A stretch of 64,000 nucleotides of DNA from 66-474 sp035695065 (GTDB lineage Bacteria > Pseudomonadota > Gammaproteobacteria > Xanthomonadales > Rhodanobacteraceae): the NCBI GenBank assembly GCA_035695065.1, contig DASSEW010000047.1, positions 34,839 to 98,838 on the forward strand. Reading direction: 5' to 3'. The position numbers and the translations under genes were made by a program. The notes beneath the pieces are model-generated. The model made no database searches. It was not told where the DNA came from and saw only the letters and a list, made by a program, of their open reading frames with translations. Below are positions 24,961 to 33,415 of this stretch, one piece after another. Every line of letters begins with the position of its first letter. The first letter of the stretch is position 1.

Positions 24961-25389
24961 GTTGCCTCCTTGTATGCGCTTCCTTGCGCGATAGAGCCCG
25001 TCATCCCGACCGCGCCTTCCGACGGCATTCGCCGGCGAAACGAACGGCCACGCGCAACAATCCCTGTGCCACGATGGACCGGCTGCAAACGACTACGGCT
25101 CTCGAAGCCGCTGTCACGAAAACGGATTTGTCTGGATGCTGGCGGTGCTCCCGGGACGGATGACCGGCAATGGGCCGGGCGTTACCGGAGCAAGGACTAC
25201 GCCAACGTGCAACTCACGACAGGAACTCTGCCGCCGCGCGCAATGCGGATCCTCCGGATCGCGCGCAAACCGGGCAAGAAGGACTACCCGGCGGAAAAAA
25301 TTTCCGCGAAGGCTAGGGGACGAACGGCCGGCATGCAAGATTTTCCGGGTTGCCGTTCAGCTTGAGTGCAGCAGCCATTTGGCAGGCGA
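24961..25389. other. 429-bp gap with no supported gene
   Basis: An open frame of about 130 codons exists (24970-25365, plus), but it begins with a TTG, is Arg/Pro-rich in the way random high-GC frames are, and shows no motif. One CGTCATCCCG word near 24999 resembles the end of the CGTCAT repeat family. I see nothing else. Confidence 0.6.
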
Positions 25390-26199
25390 TCAGGCTTCGA
25401 AGCGCCGGACAATCTCGATTCCCGCGTGCAATTCGCCTGCATTCTCGTCCAGCACCGCGAGCGCTTCGCAACCCTGATGGGCCATCACCGTATCCAGCAC
25501 GATCGCGCGAGGTTGATCGGGCGAGACCGGCTCGCCGGCGGCCAGCGGAAACGTTGCGCGCACATGGCCCAGGCGCAGCTTGTGTCCGCCGCGGTAATGC
25601 AGGCGTGCGGCGATCTCCTGGCCCGGATAGCAGCCTTTGGCGAAACTGACCGCGCCCAGATGCTCCAGCCCGAGCGCAGGCGGGAGAAACACGTGATCGC
25701 CGGGCGGCAGGGTAGGCCAGCCGTCGCGGATGTCGGCCAGCCGCAGGTCTCCGTCGCCACGGCCGTTTGCGGCATCGCCGCGCTTCAACCAAAGGCTGCG
25801 ATCGCCATGCCCGAATCCCAGCGCATCGTCCTCGATTGCGAGTTGGCCGAGCGGCAGCGCGGAACCGGCGATGGGCTGCAAGCCGTCAAGCGCATCCAGG
25901 GAAACTTTCGCGCGCAGCACGAAGCGCTGCAACGTTGCACAGAACGTGTGCGCATCGCCGCCGCGCAGCAACGCGACCAGGCGCCCGTCACCCGGATCGG
26001 CAAGATGCATCAGCGCGCGCACGCCGCCTTTCGCATCCAGCCATGCGTTCCATTGCCAACGGCCCGCTTGCAGTGCGCGCACGTCGCCCGAGAACTGCGC
26101 CTGCGCAAAGGTGCGTGCATCTGCGCCGGCGATCTCGATGCATTGCACGGAGGGGCGCGCGATGCGCATTTCGGGCTGATCGGCATCAGCGAGTATCAT
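25390..26199 (-). CDS. ygfZ: YgfZ/GcvT-fold folate-binding protein
   Basis: 269 residues from the ATG at 26199; the frame is open another 114 bp without conserved sequence. The family signature KGCYPGQE is present in AVSFAKGCYPGQEIAARLHYRG, with the conserved Cys needed for function. YgfZ/IbaG-type proteins bind tetrahydrofolate and help repair or assemble Fe-S clusters of certain enzymes. The gene is divergent from sdhC, which fits: succinate dehydrogenase has three Fe-S clusters. Confidence 0.88.
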   Translation of the reverse strand: MILADADQPEMRIARPSVQCIEIAGADARTFAQAQFSGDVRALQAGRWQWNAWLDAKGGVRALMHLADPGDGRLVALLRGGDAHTFCATLQRFVLRAKVSLDALDGLQPIAGSALPLGQLAIEDDALGFGHGDRSLWLKRGDAANGRGDGDLRLADIRDGWPTLPPGDHVFLPPALGLEHLGAVSFAKGCYPGQEIAARLHYRGGHKLRLGHVRATFPLAAGEPVSPDQPRAIVLDTVMAHQGCEALAVLDENAGELHAGIEIVRRFEA

Positions 26200-26422
26200 G
26201 TGCAGCAGATTAGCATTCTTGTTTCGCGCGGCTCCGCGTACTACGCTTTTGCGGATTTTGATCGCGCATTGCAAAGGTGAGCAGGGGCTTTCGCGAGATG
26301 CGTTGAATTGCATCTCGCGCCGGCGAACACACGCGCAGGCGCGCGGGCCGGAAGGTGCTTCAGGATGAATTGCACAAGACGCTGTGAGTAAGACGAAGTC
26401 TGCCTAAGTCGAAGGAATTTCC

Positions 26423-26839
26423 ATGCCGCATCCCCGTCCGTTGTCCCCGCACCTCGGTATCTACGAGTGGCGCATCACCATGGCGCTGTCGGTCCTGCAC
26501 AGGATCACCGGTATTTATCTCTGCCTTGGTGCGGTGCTGGTGACCTGGGGCCTGATCGCGCTGGCGACCGGTGAAGCCGCATGGGGTTTGTTTGCGGGAT
26601 TCTGCGCCAGCGGCATCGGGATCGCGCTGCTGGTCTGCTGGACGTTCTCGCTGTTCCTGCACATGTGCCAGGGCATCCAGCACCTGTTCCGCGACGCGGG
26701 CTACGATTTCGACGTATGGCGGCGCGACGACGTGCGCGCGCCCAACTACTTCGCCATGAGCTGGCTCGTGGTGGTGGCGGCAATCGCGCTCACGCTGGTG
26801 GTGTGGCTGCTGGTGCTGTTCGCCGGAGGCGTGCCATGA
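26423..26839 (+). CDS. sdhC: succinate dehydrogenase cytochrome b556 subunit
   Basis: 138 residues with three membrane helices. The family pattern RPLSPHLGIYEWRITMALSVLHRITG is intact, with Ser and Arg that line the quinone site; the heme-ligand His lies in LFLHMCQGIQHL. It anchors the catalytic SdhAB dimer of complex II to the inner membrane. First gene of a plus-strand operon sdhC-D-A-B; its TGA overlaps the sdhD ATG. Confidence 0.93.
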   Translation: MPHPRPLSPHLGIYEWRITMALSVLHRITGIYLCLGAVLVTWGLIALATGEAAWGLFAGFCASGIGIALLVCWTFSLFLHMCQGIQHLFRDAGYDFDVWRRDDVRAPNYFAMSWLVVVAAIALTLVVWLLVLFAGGVP

Positions 26840-27246
26840 GCTTGAATCCGAACAGCTCGCCGCACGACATGCGCGCGCCGCTGAAGCGCGTGCGTGCCCT
26901 GGGTTCGGCCAAGAGCGGCGTCGGCCATTGGTGGATCGAGCGCCTGACCGCGGCGGCGCTGATCCCGATCAGCCTGTGGTTCGTCTGGCTGGTATTGCGA
27001 CTGCCGCACCTGGATTTCGCCGGCGCCCACGCACTGGTGGGCAATCCGATCAATGCCGGGTTGCTGATCCTGTTCACCGCGATTTCCTTCTGGCACGGCG
27101 CGCTGGGCCTGCAGGTGGTGATCGAGGACTACGTGCACACGCGCTGGGTCGAACTCTCGTTGCTGATCGCGGCGAAATTCCTCGCCGTGCTGGGCGCAGT
27201 GGCGTGCGCACTGGCAGCCCTGAAGATATGGCTTGGCGCGTATTGA
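26836..27246 (+). CDS. sdhD: succinate dehydrogenase membrane anchor subunit
   Basis: 136 residues with three helices: GHWWIERLTAAALIPISLWF, INAGLLILFTAISFWHGALGLQVVIEDYVH and LSLLIAAKFLAVLGAVACALAALKI. The second carries the His (FWHGALG) and Asp-Tyr (EDYVH) that form the heme and ubiquinone site in SdhD. The start overlaps the sdhC stop (ATGA). An N-terminal basic segment faces the cytoplasm. Confidence 0.92.
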   Translation: MSLNPNSSPHDMRAPLKRVRALGSAKSGVGHWWIERLTAAALIPISLWFVWLVLRLPHLDFAGAHALVGNPINAGLLILFTAISFWHGALGLQVVIEDYVHTRWVELSLLIAAKFLAVLGAVACALAALKIWLGAY

Positions 27247-27268
27247 GCGGGACGACGAAAAGGCAAGA

Positions 27269-29047
27269 ATGAAAATCCAGACTCATCAATATGACGTGGT
27301 CGTGGTCGGTGCCGGCGGTGCGGGTTTGCGCGCGACGCTTGGCCTCGCCGCGAAAGGCTTGTCCACCGCCTGCGTCACCAAGGTGTTCCCCACGCGTTCG
27401 CATACGGTCGCGGCGCAGGGCGGCGTGGCCGCCGCGCTCGGCAACATGGGCCCGGACGACTGGCGCTGGCACATGTACGACACCGTCAAAGGCTCGGACT
27501 GGCTGGGCGACCAGGACGCGATCGAATACATGTGCCGCGAGGCGATCCCGGCCATCATCGAACTTGAGCATTACGGCGTGCCGTTCTCGCGCACGGACGA
27601 CGGCCGCATCTACCAGCGCCCGTTCGGCGGCATGACCACCAACTACGGCGAGGGCACCGCACAACGCACCTGCGCCGCAGCCGACCGCACCGGCCACGCG
27701 ATCCTGCACACGCTTTACCAGCAATCGCTGAAGCACGACGCGCGCTTCTTCATCGAGTACTTCGCCACCGACCTGGTGACGGATGCCGACGGCGCGATTC
27801 GCGGCGTGCTGGCGATCGACATGAACGAAGGCACGCTGCACTTCTTCCGCGGCCACGCGGTGGTGCTGGCGACCGGCGGCTACGGCCGCGCGTATTTCTC
27901 CTGCACTTCGGCGCACACCTGCACCGGCGACGGCGGCGGCATGGCGCTGCGCGCGGGCCTGCCGATGCAGGACATGGAATTCGTGCAATTCCATCCGACC
28001 GGCATCTACGGCGCGGGCTGCCTGATCACCGAAGGCGTGCGTGGCGAGGGCGGCTTCCTCACCAATGCCAAGGGCGAGCGCTTCATGGAACGCTACGCGC
28101 CGAACGCGAAGGACCTCGCATCGCGCGACGTGGTGAGCCGTGCGATGACGATGGAGATCCGCGAAGGCCGCGGCGTCGGCGAACACGCGGACCACATCTT
28201 CCTGAACCTGCAGCACCTGGGCCCGGAAGTGATCCACGAGCGCCTGCCGGGCATCGCCGAGAGCGCGCGCATCTTCGCCGGCGTGGATGTCACGAAACAG
28301 CCGATCCCGGTGCAGCCGACCGTGCACTACAACATGGGCGGCATCCCGACCAACTATCACGGCGAGGTGGTGACCAAGCGCGGCGACGATCCGGACGCGA
28401 TCGTGCCGGGCCTGTTCGCGATCGGCGAGGCCGCGTGCGTGTCGGTGCACGGCGCCAATCGCCTCGGTTCCAATTCGCTGCTGGACCTGGTGGTGTTCGG
28501 CCGCGCGGTCGCCAACCGTTGCGCGGAGACGATCAAGCCCAATTCGCCGCACAAGGATCTGGCATCGGACATCCTCGACCGTCCGATGCAGCGGCTGGAA
28601 AAACTGCGCAACGCCAACGGCGGTACGCCGACCGCGCAGATCCGCCTCAACATGCAGAAGACCATGCAGGCGGACGCGGCGGTGTTCCGCATCGCCGAAT
28701 CGTTGAAGGAAGGCTGCAAGAAGATTTCGGACGTGCACGCCAGCTTCCAGGACGTGCGCGTCACCGACCGCTCGCTGATCTGGAATTCGGACCTGATCGA
28801 AACCTTCGAGCTGGCCAACCTGCTGGACCAGGCGGTGGCGACGATGTATTCGGCCGAGCAGCGCACGGAAAGCCGCGGCGCGCACGCGCGCGACGACTTC
28901 CCCGAGCGCGACGACGCCAACTGGATGAAGCACACGCTGAGCTGGGTTGACGAAAAAGGCGCGGTGCGGTTCGACTACCGGCCGGTGCACCTCAACACGC
29001 TCACCAGCGATGTGCAGACGATTCCGCCGAAGAAGCGTGTGTATTGA
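27269..29047 (+). CDS. sdhA: succinate dehydrogenase flavoprotein subunit
   Basis: 592 residues, typical for SdhA. Visible motifs: the FAD Rossmann loop VVVVGAGGAGLRATLGLA, the flavin-attachment His in TRSHTVAAQGG, HFFRGHAVVLATGGYGRAYFS, the active-site QFHPTGIYG and the Arg region ASRDVVSRAM, then HGANRLGSNSLLDLVVFGR. It oxidises succinate to fumarate using covalent FAD; SdhE encoded downstream would install the flavin. The ATG at 27269 is chosen for alignment with family starts; the frame extends 12 codons upstream. Confidence 0.96.
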   Translation: MKIQTHQYDVVVVGAGGAGLRATLGLAAKGLSTACVTKVFPTRSHTVAAQGGVAAALGNMGPDDWRWHMYDTVKGSDWLGDQDAIEYMCREAIPAIIELEHYGVPFSRTDDGRIYQRPFGGMTTNYGEGTAQRTCAAADRTGHAILHTLYQQSLKHDARFFIEYFATDLVTDADGAIRGVLAIDMNEGTLHFFRGHAVVLATGGYGRAYFSCTSAHTCTGDGGGMALRAGLPMQDMEFVQFHPTGIYGAGCLITEGVRGEGGFLTNAKGERFMERYAPNAKDLASRDVVSRAMTMEIREGRGVGEHADHIFLNLQHLGPEVIHERLPGIAESARIFAGVDVTKQPIPVQPTVHYNMGGIPTNYHGEVVTKRGDDPDAIVPGLFAIGEAACVSVHGANRLGSNSLLDLVVFGRAVANRCAETIKPNSPHKDLASDILDRPMQRLEKLRNANGGTPTAQIRLNMQKTMQADAAVFRIAESLKEGCKKISDVHASFQDVRVTDRSLIWNSDLIETFELANLLDQAVATMYSAEQRTESRGAHARDDFPERDDANWMKHTLSWVDEKGAVRFDYRPVHLNTLTSDVQTIPPKKRVY

Positions 29048-29052
29048 GAGAA

Positions 29053-29137
29053 GGTAACCGGTAACCGGAAATCGGGAGCCGGAGAGCGCAGAATTGCAGA
29101 TTTTTCCGGCTACCGGTTACCGGTTACCGGCTACCAG
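29053..29137. repeat. perfect inverted repeat between sdhA and sdhB
   Basis: GGTAACCGGTAACCGG (29053-29068) and its exact reverse complement (29113-29128), each itself a tandem of GGTAACC-type words, with a 44-bp spacer. They can form a 16-bp stem in the sdh mRNA between the two catalytic-subunit genes. Confidence 0.88.
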
Positions 29138-29151
29138 ATCGGAAATGCGAC

Positions 29152-29931
29152 ATGGCCGAGTTCACCCTCCCCAAAAACTCCAAGGTCAAGAAAGGCCAGC
29201 ACCACGCCGCCAAACCCGGCGCGAAGCAGGTGCGCACCTTCCACGTCTACCGCTGGGATCCGGAAGTAGGCGGCAATCCGCGCATGGATTCCTACGACGT
29301 GGACGTCAGCAACACGCCGATGGTTCTGGACGTGTTGCTGAAGATCAAGAACGAGATCGATCCGACGCTCACGTTGCGCCGCTCCTGTCGCGAAGGCATT
29401 TGCGGTTCGTGCGCGATGAACATCAACGGCGGCAACACCCTGGCCTGCACCAAGGCGATGCACGACCTGCCGGCCGGCGACATCAAGATCTATCCGCTGC
29501 CGCACATGCCCGTGGTGAAGGACCTGGTGCCCGACCTCACGCACTTCTACGCACAATACGCATCGGTCAAGCCCTGGATCCGCACCCAGAGCGCGCCGCC
29601 GGATCGCGAGCGCCTGCAATCGCCGGAGGAGCGCAAGAAGCTCGACGGCCTGTACGAGTGCATCCTGTGCGCGTGCTGCTCGACCTCGTGCCCGAGCTAC
29701 TGGTGGAACCCGGATCGCTATCTCGGCCCCGCCGTGCTGCTGCAGGCCTACCGCTGGATCATCGATTCGCGCGACGAGGACACCGGCGAGCGCCTCGACG
29801 ACCTGGAAGATCCGTTCCGGCTGTACCGCTGCCACACCATCATGAACTGCACCAGCACCTGCCCGAAGGGGCTGAATCCGGCCAAGGCGATCGGCGAGAT
29901 CAAGCAGTTGCTGGTGAAGCGGGCGGTGTAA
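29152..29931 (+). CDS. sdhB: succinate dehydrogenase iron-sulfur subunit
   Basis: 259 residues. The N-terminal 2Fe-2S site is SCREGICGSCAMNINGGNTLAC; the C-terminal 4Fe-4S and 3Fe-4S sites are CILCACCSTSCPSYWW and CHTIMNCTSTCPKGLNP, all ligands in place. It passes electrons from FAD to ubiquinone. The N-terminus (about 25 residues, lysine-rich) is longer than in E. coli. It is 104 bp from sdhA, an unusually wide gap filled by an inverted repeat; a heptamer repeat begins at its stop codon. Confidence 0.95.
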   Translation: MAEFTLPKNSKVKKGQHHAAKPGAKQVRTFHVYRWDPEVGGNPRMDSYDVDVSNTPMVLDVLLKIKNEIDPTLTLRRSCREGICGSCAMNINGGNTLACTKAMHDLPAGDIKIYPLPHMPVVKDLVPDLTHFYAQYASVKPWIRTQSAPPDRERLQSPEERKKLDGLYECILCACCSTSCPSYWWNPDRYLGPAVLLQAYRWIIDSRDEDTGERLDDLEDPFRLYRCHTIMNCTSTCPKGLNPAKAIGEIKQLLVKRAV

Positions 29932-29985
29932 CTCGGGACTCGGGACTCGGGACTCGGGACTCGGGACGAGGGGCGAGGGGCGAGT
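29931..29985. repeat. heptamer tandem repeat after sdhB
   Basis: Five exact copies of ACTCGGG (29931-29965) begin at the last base of the sdhB stop, followed by two GAGGGGC words. Purine-rich low-complexity DNA; a candidate for length variation by slippage. Confidence 0.85.
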
Positions 29986-30005
29986 GCCTTTCAAGGGATC
30001 TGCGC

Positions 30006-30425
30006 ATGACCGACACGCGAATCTTCCTGCCCGCGCTGGCGATGGCCGGACTCACCTTCGTCGTCTGGCTTCGGATGTATTTCATGCGCGTGGGCGAGAT
30101 GAAGCGCGAGCGCATCCATCCGCAGGCGGTCGCGACTTCGCCGCAAATGGCGGCGCTGCTGAAGGACACGCGCGCGGCCGACAATTTCCGCAACCTGTTC
30201 GAGTTGCCGGTGCTGTTCTACATGGCGCTGACGGTGGCTGCGTTGAGCGGGCAGGTGACCACGCTCGTCCTCGTGCTGGCGTGGTTGTTCGTGGCGTTTC
30301 GCGTCCTGCACAGCGCGATCCATTGTGGTTACAACAAGGTCATGCACCGGTTCAAGGCATATCTCGCGGGCGGAATCGTGCTCTGGATCCTGTGGGGCGT
30401 GCTCGGCTTCGGTCTGGTGCATTGA
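30006..30425 (+). CDS. MAPEG-family membrane protein
   Basis: 139 residues with four hydrophobic segments. Features of MAPEG (membrane-associated eicosanoid/glutathione metabolism) proteins are the N-terminal LPALAMAGLTFVVWLRMY, the central DNFRNLFELPVLFYM motif, and AWLFVAFRVLHSAIHCGYN, where the Asn/Glu and Arg contact glutathione in characterised members. Bacterial roles are mostly unknown. It sits between sdhB and sdhE and its stop overlaps the sdhE start, so it is cotranscribed with complex II genes. Confidence 0.85.
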   Translation: MTDTRIFLPALAMAGLTFVVWLRMYFMRVGEMKRERIHPQAVATSPQMAALLKDTRAADNFRNLFELPVLFYMALTVAALSGQVTTLVLVLAWLFVAFRVLHSAIHCGYNKVMHRFKAYLAGGIVLWILWGVLGFGLVH

Positions 30426-30682
30426 GCGAAGCGGAGGCCAATGGCGCACTCAAGCGCCTGCGCTGGCGGTGCCGGCGCGGCACGCGCGAGCTCGATGCGC
30501 TGCTGGGTGGATGGCTGGATGAGCACGGTACGCAGGCCGATGCGCAGATGCTCGCCGCGTTCGATGCGCTGCTGGACGAACCCGATCCGCTGATCTGGGA
30601 TTGGCTGATGGGCCATGCCCATCCCGGGCGCGCGGACTGGGTGGCCATCGTCGGGCAGATCCGCGCGAAGGCCGACTTGTGA
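30422..30682 (+). CDS. sdhE: FAD assembly factor SdhE
   Basis: 86 residues from a TTG start (30422) whose second and third bases are shared with the TGA stop of the MAPEG gene; no ATG or GTG gives the conserved N-terminus. The diagnostic stretch is LRWRCRRGTRELD, with the RGxxE motif that contacts SdhA, then FDALLDEPDPLIWDWLMG as in all SdhE proteins. It promotes covalent flavinylation of SdhA. The rare start codon and overlap suggest deliberately low, coupled expression. The stop overlaps the ygfX start. Confidence 0.88.
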   Translation: MSEAEANGALKRLRWRCRRGTRELDALLGGWLDEHGTQADAQMLAAFDALLDEPDPLIWDWLMGHAHPGRADWVAIVGQIRAKADL

Positions 30683-31134
30683 GGGCGCCACCCGCAATCG
30701 GTTTCGAATACCGGCCCTCGCGCGCGATTTCGGCATGCGTGGTGGTGCTCACTGCATCGGCCGTGCTGGCCATTGCCTTGAGCGGCCTTCCGCGCTGGCT
30801 CGCGATCACCCTGATTGTTCTCGCGCTCGGCTACGGCGCGACGGCGCTGTGGCGCTTCCTGCATCCGCGCGTGCTCGCTTTGACCTGGCGCAGCGACGGC
30901 GGCGTTTCGATCCGGCGCGCAACCCGCGGCGGTGGCATCGAGGACGTGCAGGGCGAACTGCGCGAAGCGCGCGTGCTCGGTTTCCTGATCGCGTTGCATT
31001 TGCGCTGGGCTCCTCGCGGCCGCGCCAGCCTGTGGCTGCTGCCGGACAACCTGGACGGCGACACCCGCCGGCGACTGCGCGTGCGGCTCGGCAGCAACGG
31101 CATCGGCGCGTCAGTGAACGCCGACAATGTTTGA
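30679..31134 (+). CDS. ygfX: YgfX (CptA)-like membrane protein
   Basis: 151 residues from a GTG start that overlaps the sdhE stop (GTGA). An N-terminal FEYRPSR motif, two membrane helices (about 19-54) and a soluble beta-rich C-terminal domain with WAPRGRASLWLLPDNLD match YgfX/CptA proteins. In E. coli ygfX follows sdhE (ygfY), and the pair has been proposed as a toxin-antitoxin unit affecting FtsZ/MreB, a role still debated. Position and motifs agree with that family. Last gene of the sdh block; a CGTCAT repeat lies downstream. Confidence 0.82.
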   Translation: MRAPPAIGFEYRPSRAISACVVVLTASAVLAIALSGLPRWLAITLIVLALGYGATALWRFLHPRVLALTWRSDGGVSIRRATRGGGIEDVQGELREARVLGFLIALHLRWAPRGRASLWLLPDNLDGDTRRRLRVRLGSNGIGASVNADNV

Positions 31135-31196
31135 CGGTCTGAGCTGCTTGCCGGAATGCATGGTTTCCGTCAGGCTGCGTCGAGTCCCGAAAAAGT

Positions 31197-31276
31197 CGTC
31201 ATCCCGGCCATGGATTGGCCGGGACCCAGGACCATGGACGTAAAGCCACTGGATTCCGGCCTGCGCCGGAATGACG
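31197..31276. repeat. CGTCAT...ATGACG palindromic repeat
   Basis: An 80-bp element with terminal inverted repeats CGTCATCCCGGCC and GGCCTGCGCCGGAATGACG. The same family lies in frame inside the GH94 gene (56622-56726). Confidence 0.85.
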
Positions 31277-31313
31277 GAGTTGTTACGCTCACCCGATTTC
31301 CGATCCCCGATCA

Positions 31314-32558
31314 ATGTTCCGACCCCTCGAACTCTTCATCGGTCTGCGCTACACCCGCGCCAAGCGGCGCAATCATTTCATCTCCTTCATCTCGATCGTT
31401 TCGATCGTGTGCATTGCCATCAGCGTCACCGCGTTGATCACGGTGATGTCGGTGATGAACGGGTTCGATTCGGAACTGCGCTCGCGCATCCTCGGCATGG
31501 TGTCGCACGCCACGATCTCGGGGGTGGGCCAGAGCTTGACCGACTGGCCGCGCGCGGTGCAGATCGCGAAAACGAATCCGCACGTGCGCGGCGCCGCGCC
31601 CTACGTGGAGCGCGAGGCGTTCCTGCGCGGCGATGCGGCCAGCCAGGGCGCGATCATCCGCGGCGTGCTGCCCGAGCAGGAACCGCAGGTCGCGGACATC
31701 GGCCAGAAGATGGTCGCCGGCAAGCTGGCCGACATCACCTCCGGTTCGTGGGGAATCATCCTCGGCAAGGATCTCGCGCTGAACCTCGGCGTCGGCGTCG
31801 GCGACAAGGTGGTCGTGTACGCGCCGGAGTTCAACGTGACGCCGGTCGGCGTGGTGCCGCGCATCAAGCGCTTCACCGTGGTCGGCATTTTCGAGGCGGG
31901 CATGCAGGAGTACGACTCCGGGCTCGCCGTGATCAACATGCATGATGCCGAGAAGCTCTACAACATGCCCGGCCCGAGCGGCATCCGCCTGCGGCTGGAC
32001 GACATGTTCCGTGCCTACGAGGTCGCGCACGACCTCGCCGACCGGCTCGGTCAGGCCTATCGCGTGGAGACCTGGATGGAAGGGCACGCCAATTTCTTCA
32101 AGGCTGTCGCGATGGAGAAGCTGGTGATGTTCATCATCCTCTCGCTGATCATCCTGGTTGCCGTGATCAACCTCATTTCGATGCTGATGATGCTGGTCAC
32201 CGACAAGCAGGCCGACATCGCGATCCTGCGCACGCTGGGTGCGACGCCGCGCAGCATCATGGGCACGTTCATGGTGCAAGGCATGCTGGTGGGCATCGTC
32301 GGCATAGGCGTCGGCGTCGGCCTGGGTTCGCTGCTTTCGTGGAAACTGCCGGCGATCGCCAACTGGATCCAGAACGTTTTCCACGTGCAGTTCCTGTCGC
32401 CCGACGTCTATTACATCAGCGACGTGCCGAGCAAGCTGCTGGCGAGCGACGTGGGCTGGGTGGCGCTGGTGACCTTCATCTTCGCGCTGGGCGCGACGAT
32501 CTATCCCGCGTGGCGCGCGTCGCGCACGCAGCCGGCGCAGGCACTTCGCTATGAGTAG
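31314..32558 (+). CDS. lolC: lipoprotein-releasing ABC transporter permease (LolC/E type)
   Basis: 414 residues with the LolC/LolE topology: one N-terminal helix, a large periplasmic domain (about 50-265), then three helices. The N-terminus FIGLRYTRAKRRNHFISFISIVS and the coupling region ILRTLGATPRSIMGTFMVQG are classic. It releases mature lipoproteins from the inner membrane for LolA. Only one such permease gene is present beside lolD; no second (LolE) gene follows, so it may work as a homodimer like LolF of some gammaproteobacteria. Confidence 0.9.
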   Translation: MFRPLELFIGLRYTRAKRRNHFISFISIVSIVCIAISVTALITVMSVMNGFDSELRSRILGMVSHATISGVGQSLTDWPRAVQIAKTNPHVRGAAPYVEREAFLRGDAASQGAIIRGVLPEQEPQVADIGQKMVAGKLADITSGSWGIILGKDLALNLGVGVGDKVVVYAPEFNVTPVGVVPRIKRFTVVGIFEAGMQEYDSGLAVINMHDAEKLYNMPGPSGIRLRLDDMFRAYEVAHDLADRLGQAYRVETWMEGHANFFKAVAMEKLVMFIILSLIILVAVINLISMLMMLVTDKQADIAILRTLGATPRSIMGTFMVQGMLVGIVGIGVGVGLGSLLSWKLPAIANWIQNVFHVQFLSPDVYYISDVPSKLLASDVGWVALVTFIFALGATIYPAWRASRTQPAQALRYE

Positions 32559-32560
32559 CG

Positions 32561-32725
32561 GGATTGGGGGTTGGGGACTGGGGGTTGGGGCGCAGAAATC
32601 GGCGCGACTCGCGCCGCCCCCATGTGCGCGCACCATCATCGCACCTTGCTTCGTTTTCTTACGACCATGATCGAACCTCTTCCAACATCGCGCCCCAGCC
32701 CCCAGCCCCAAGTCCCTAGCCCCGC
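32561..32725. repeat. G-rich/C-rich inverted arms around the lolD start
   Basis: A GGGGTTGGGG/GGACTGGGG arm (32561-32592) and an inverted CCCCAGCCCC/CCAAGTCCC arm (32690-32725). The right arm lies inside the lolD coding region and encodes proline/serine/glutamine residues. Confidence 0.7.
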
Positions 32726-33410
32726 TGTGGTCCTGCGCGCCCAGGGCATCGCCAAGACCTACAAGGAAGGCTCGCTGCGCACCGAGGTGCTGGCCGGCGC
32801 CAGCTTCGAATTGAAACGTGGCGAGACGCTGGCCATCGTCGGCGCTTCGGGTTCCGGCAAGAGCACGCTGCTGCACATCGTCGGCGGGCTGGACACGCCC
32901 AGCGGCGGAGAGATCGAAGTGGACGGCCGCGTGCTGTCGAAACTCTCGGACGCAGAGCGCGGCCGCGTGCGCAACCGCTCGCTCGGATTCGTCTACCAGT
33001 TCCATCACCTGCTGCCCGAATTCACCGCGCTGGAGAACGTGGCGATGCCGCTGTTGATCCGCGGCACCACGATCGGCGAAGCGCGCCAGCATGCACGCGA
33101 ACTGCTGGAGCGCGTGGGTCTCGGCGCGCGGCTGGAGCACAAGCCCGGTGAACTGTCCGGCGGCGAGCGCCAGCGCTGCGCGGTCGCGCGCGCGCTGGTG
33201 ACGCGTCCGGCCTGCGTGCTGGGCGACGAGCCGACCGGCAACCTCGACGGCAAGAACGCGGCCGCGGTTTACGAGTTGATGCTGGAACTCAATCGCGAAA
33301 TCGGCACCAGCTTCGTGCTGGTCACCCACGATCCGCACCTCGCCGCGCGCATGGATCGCGTACTCGAACTGGTCGACGGCAAACTGCGGCCCTTCGTGGC
33401 CGACGGCTGA
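32667..33410 (+). CDS. lolD: lipoprotein-releasing ABC transporter ATPase LolD
   Basis: 247 residues from the ATG at 32667. ATPase motifs: Walker A GASGSGKST, Q-loop FVYQFHHLLPEF, signature LSGGERQR, Walker B VLGDEPTGNLD, H-loop VTHD. FVYQFHHLLPEFTALENV is diagnostic for LolD. It powers lipoprotein extraction with the permease encoded upstream. The first about 20 residues (SRPSPQPQVPSP) come from a repeat arm and are not family sequence, so the native start may have been displaced. comEC starts five bases after the stop. Confidence 0.92.
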   Translation: MIEPLPTSRPSPQPQVPSPAVVLRAQGIAKTYKEGSLRTEVLAGASFELKRGETLAIVGASGSGKSTLLHIVGGLDTPSGGEIEVDGRVLSKLSDAERGRVRNRSLGFVYQFHHLLPEFTALENVAMPLLIRGTTIGEARQHARELLERVGLGARLEHKPGELSGGERQRCAVARALVTRPACVLGDEPTGNLDGKNAAAVYELMLELNREIGTSFVLVTHDPHLAARMDRVLELVDGKLRPFVADG

Positions 33411-33415
33411 GCGGC

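Noticed and set aside
24970..25365. Possible small gene in the gap before ygfZ
   Set aside because: TTG start without ribosome site, Arg/Pro-rich random-looking sequence, no motif.
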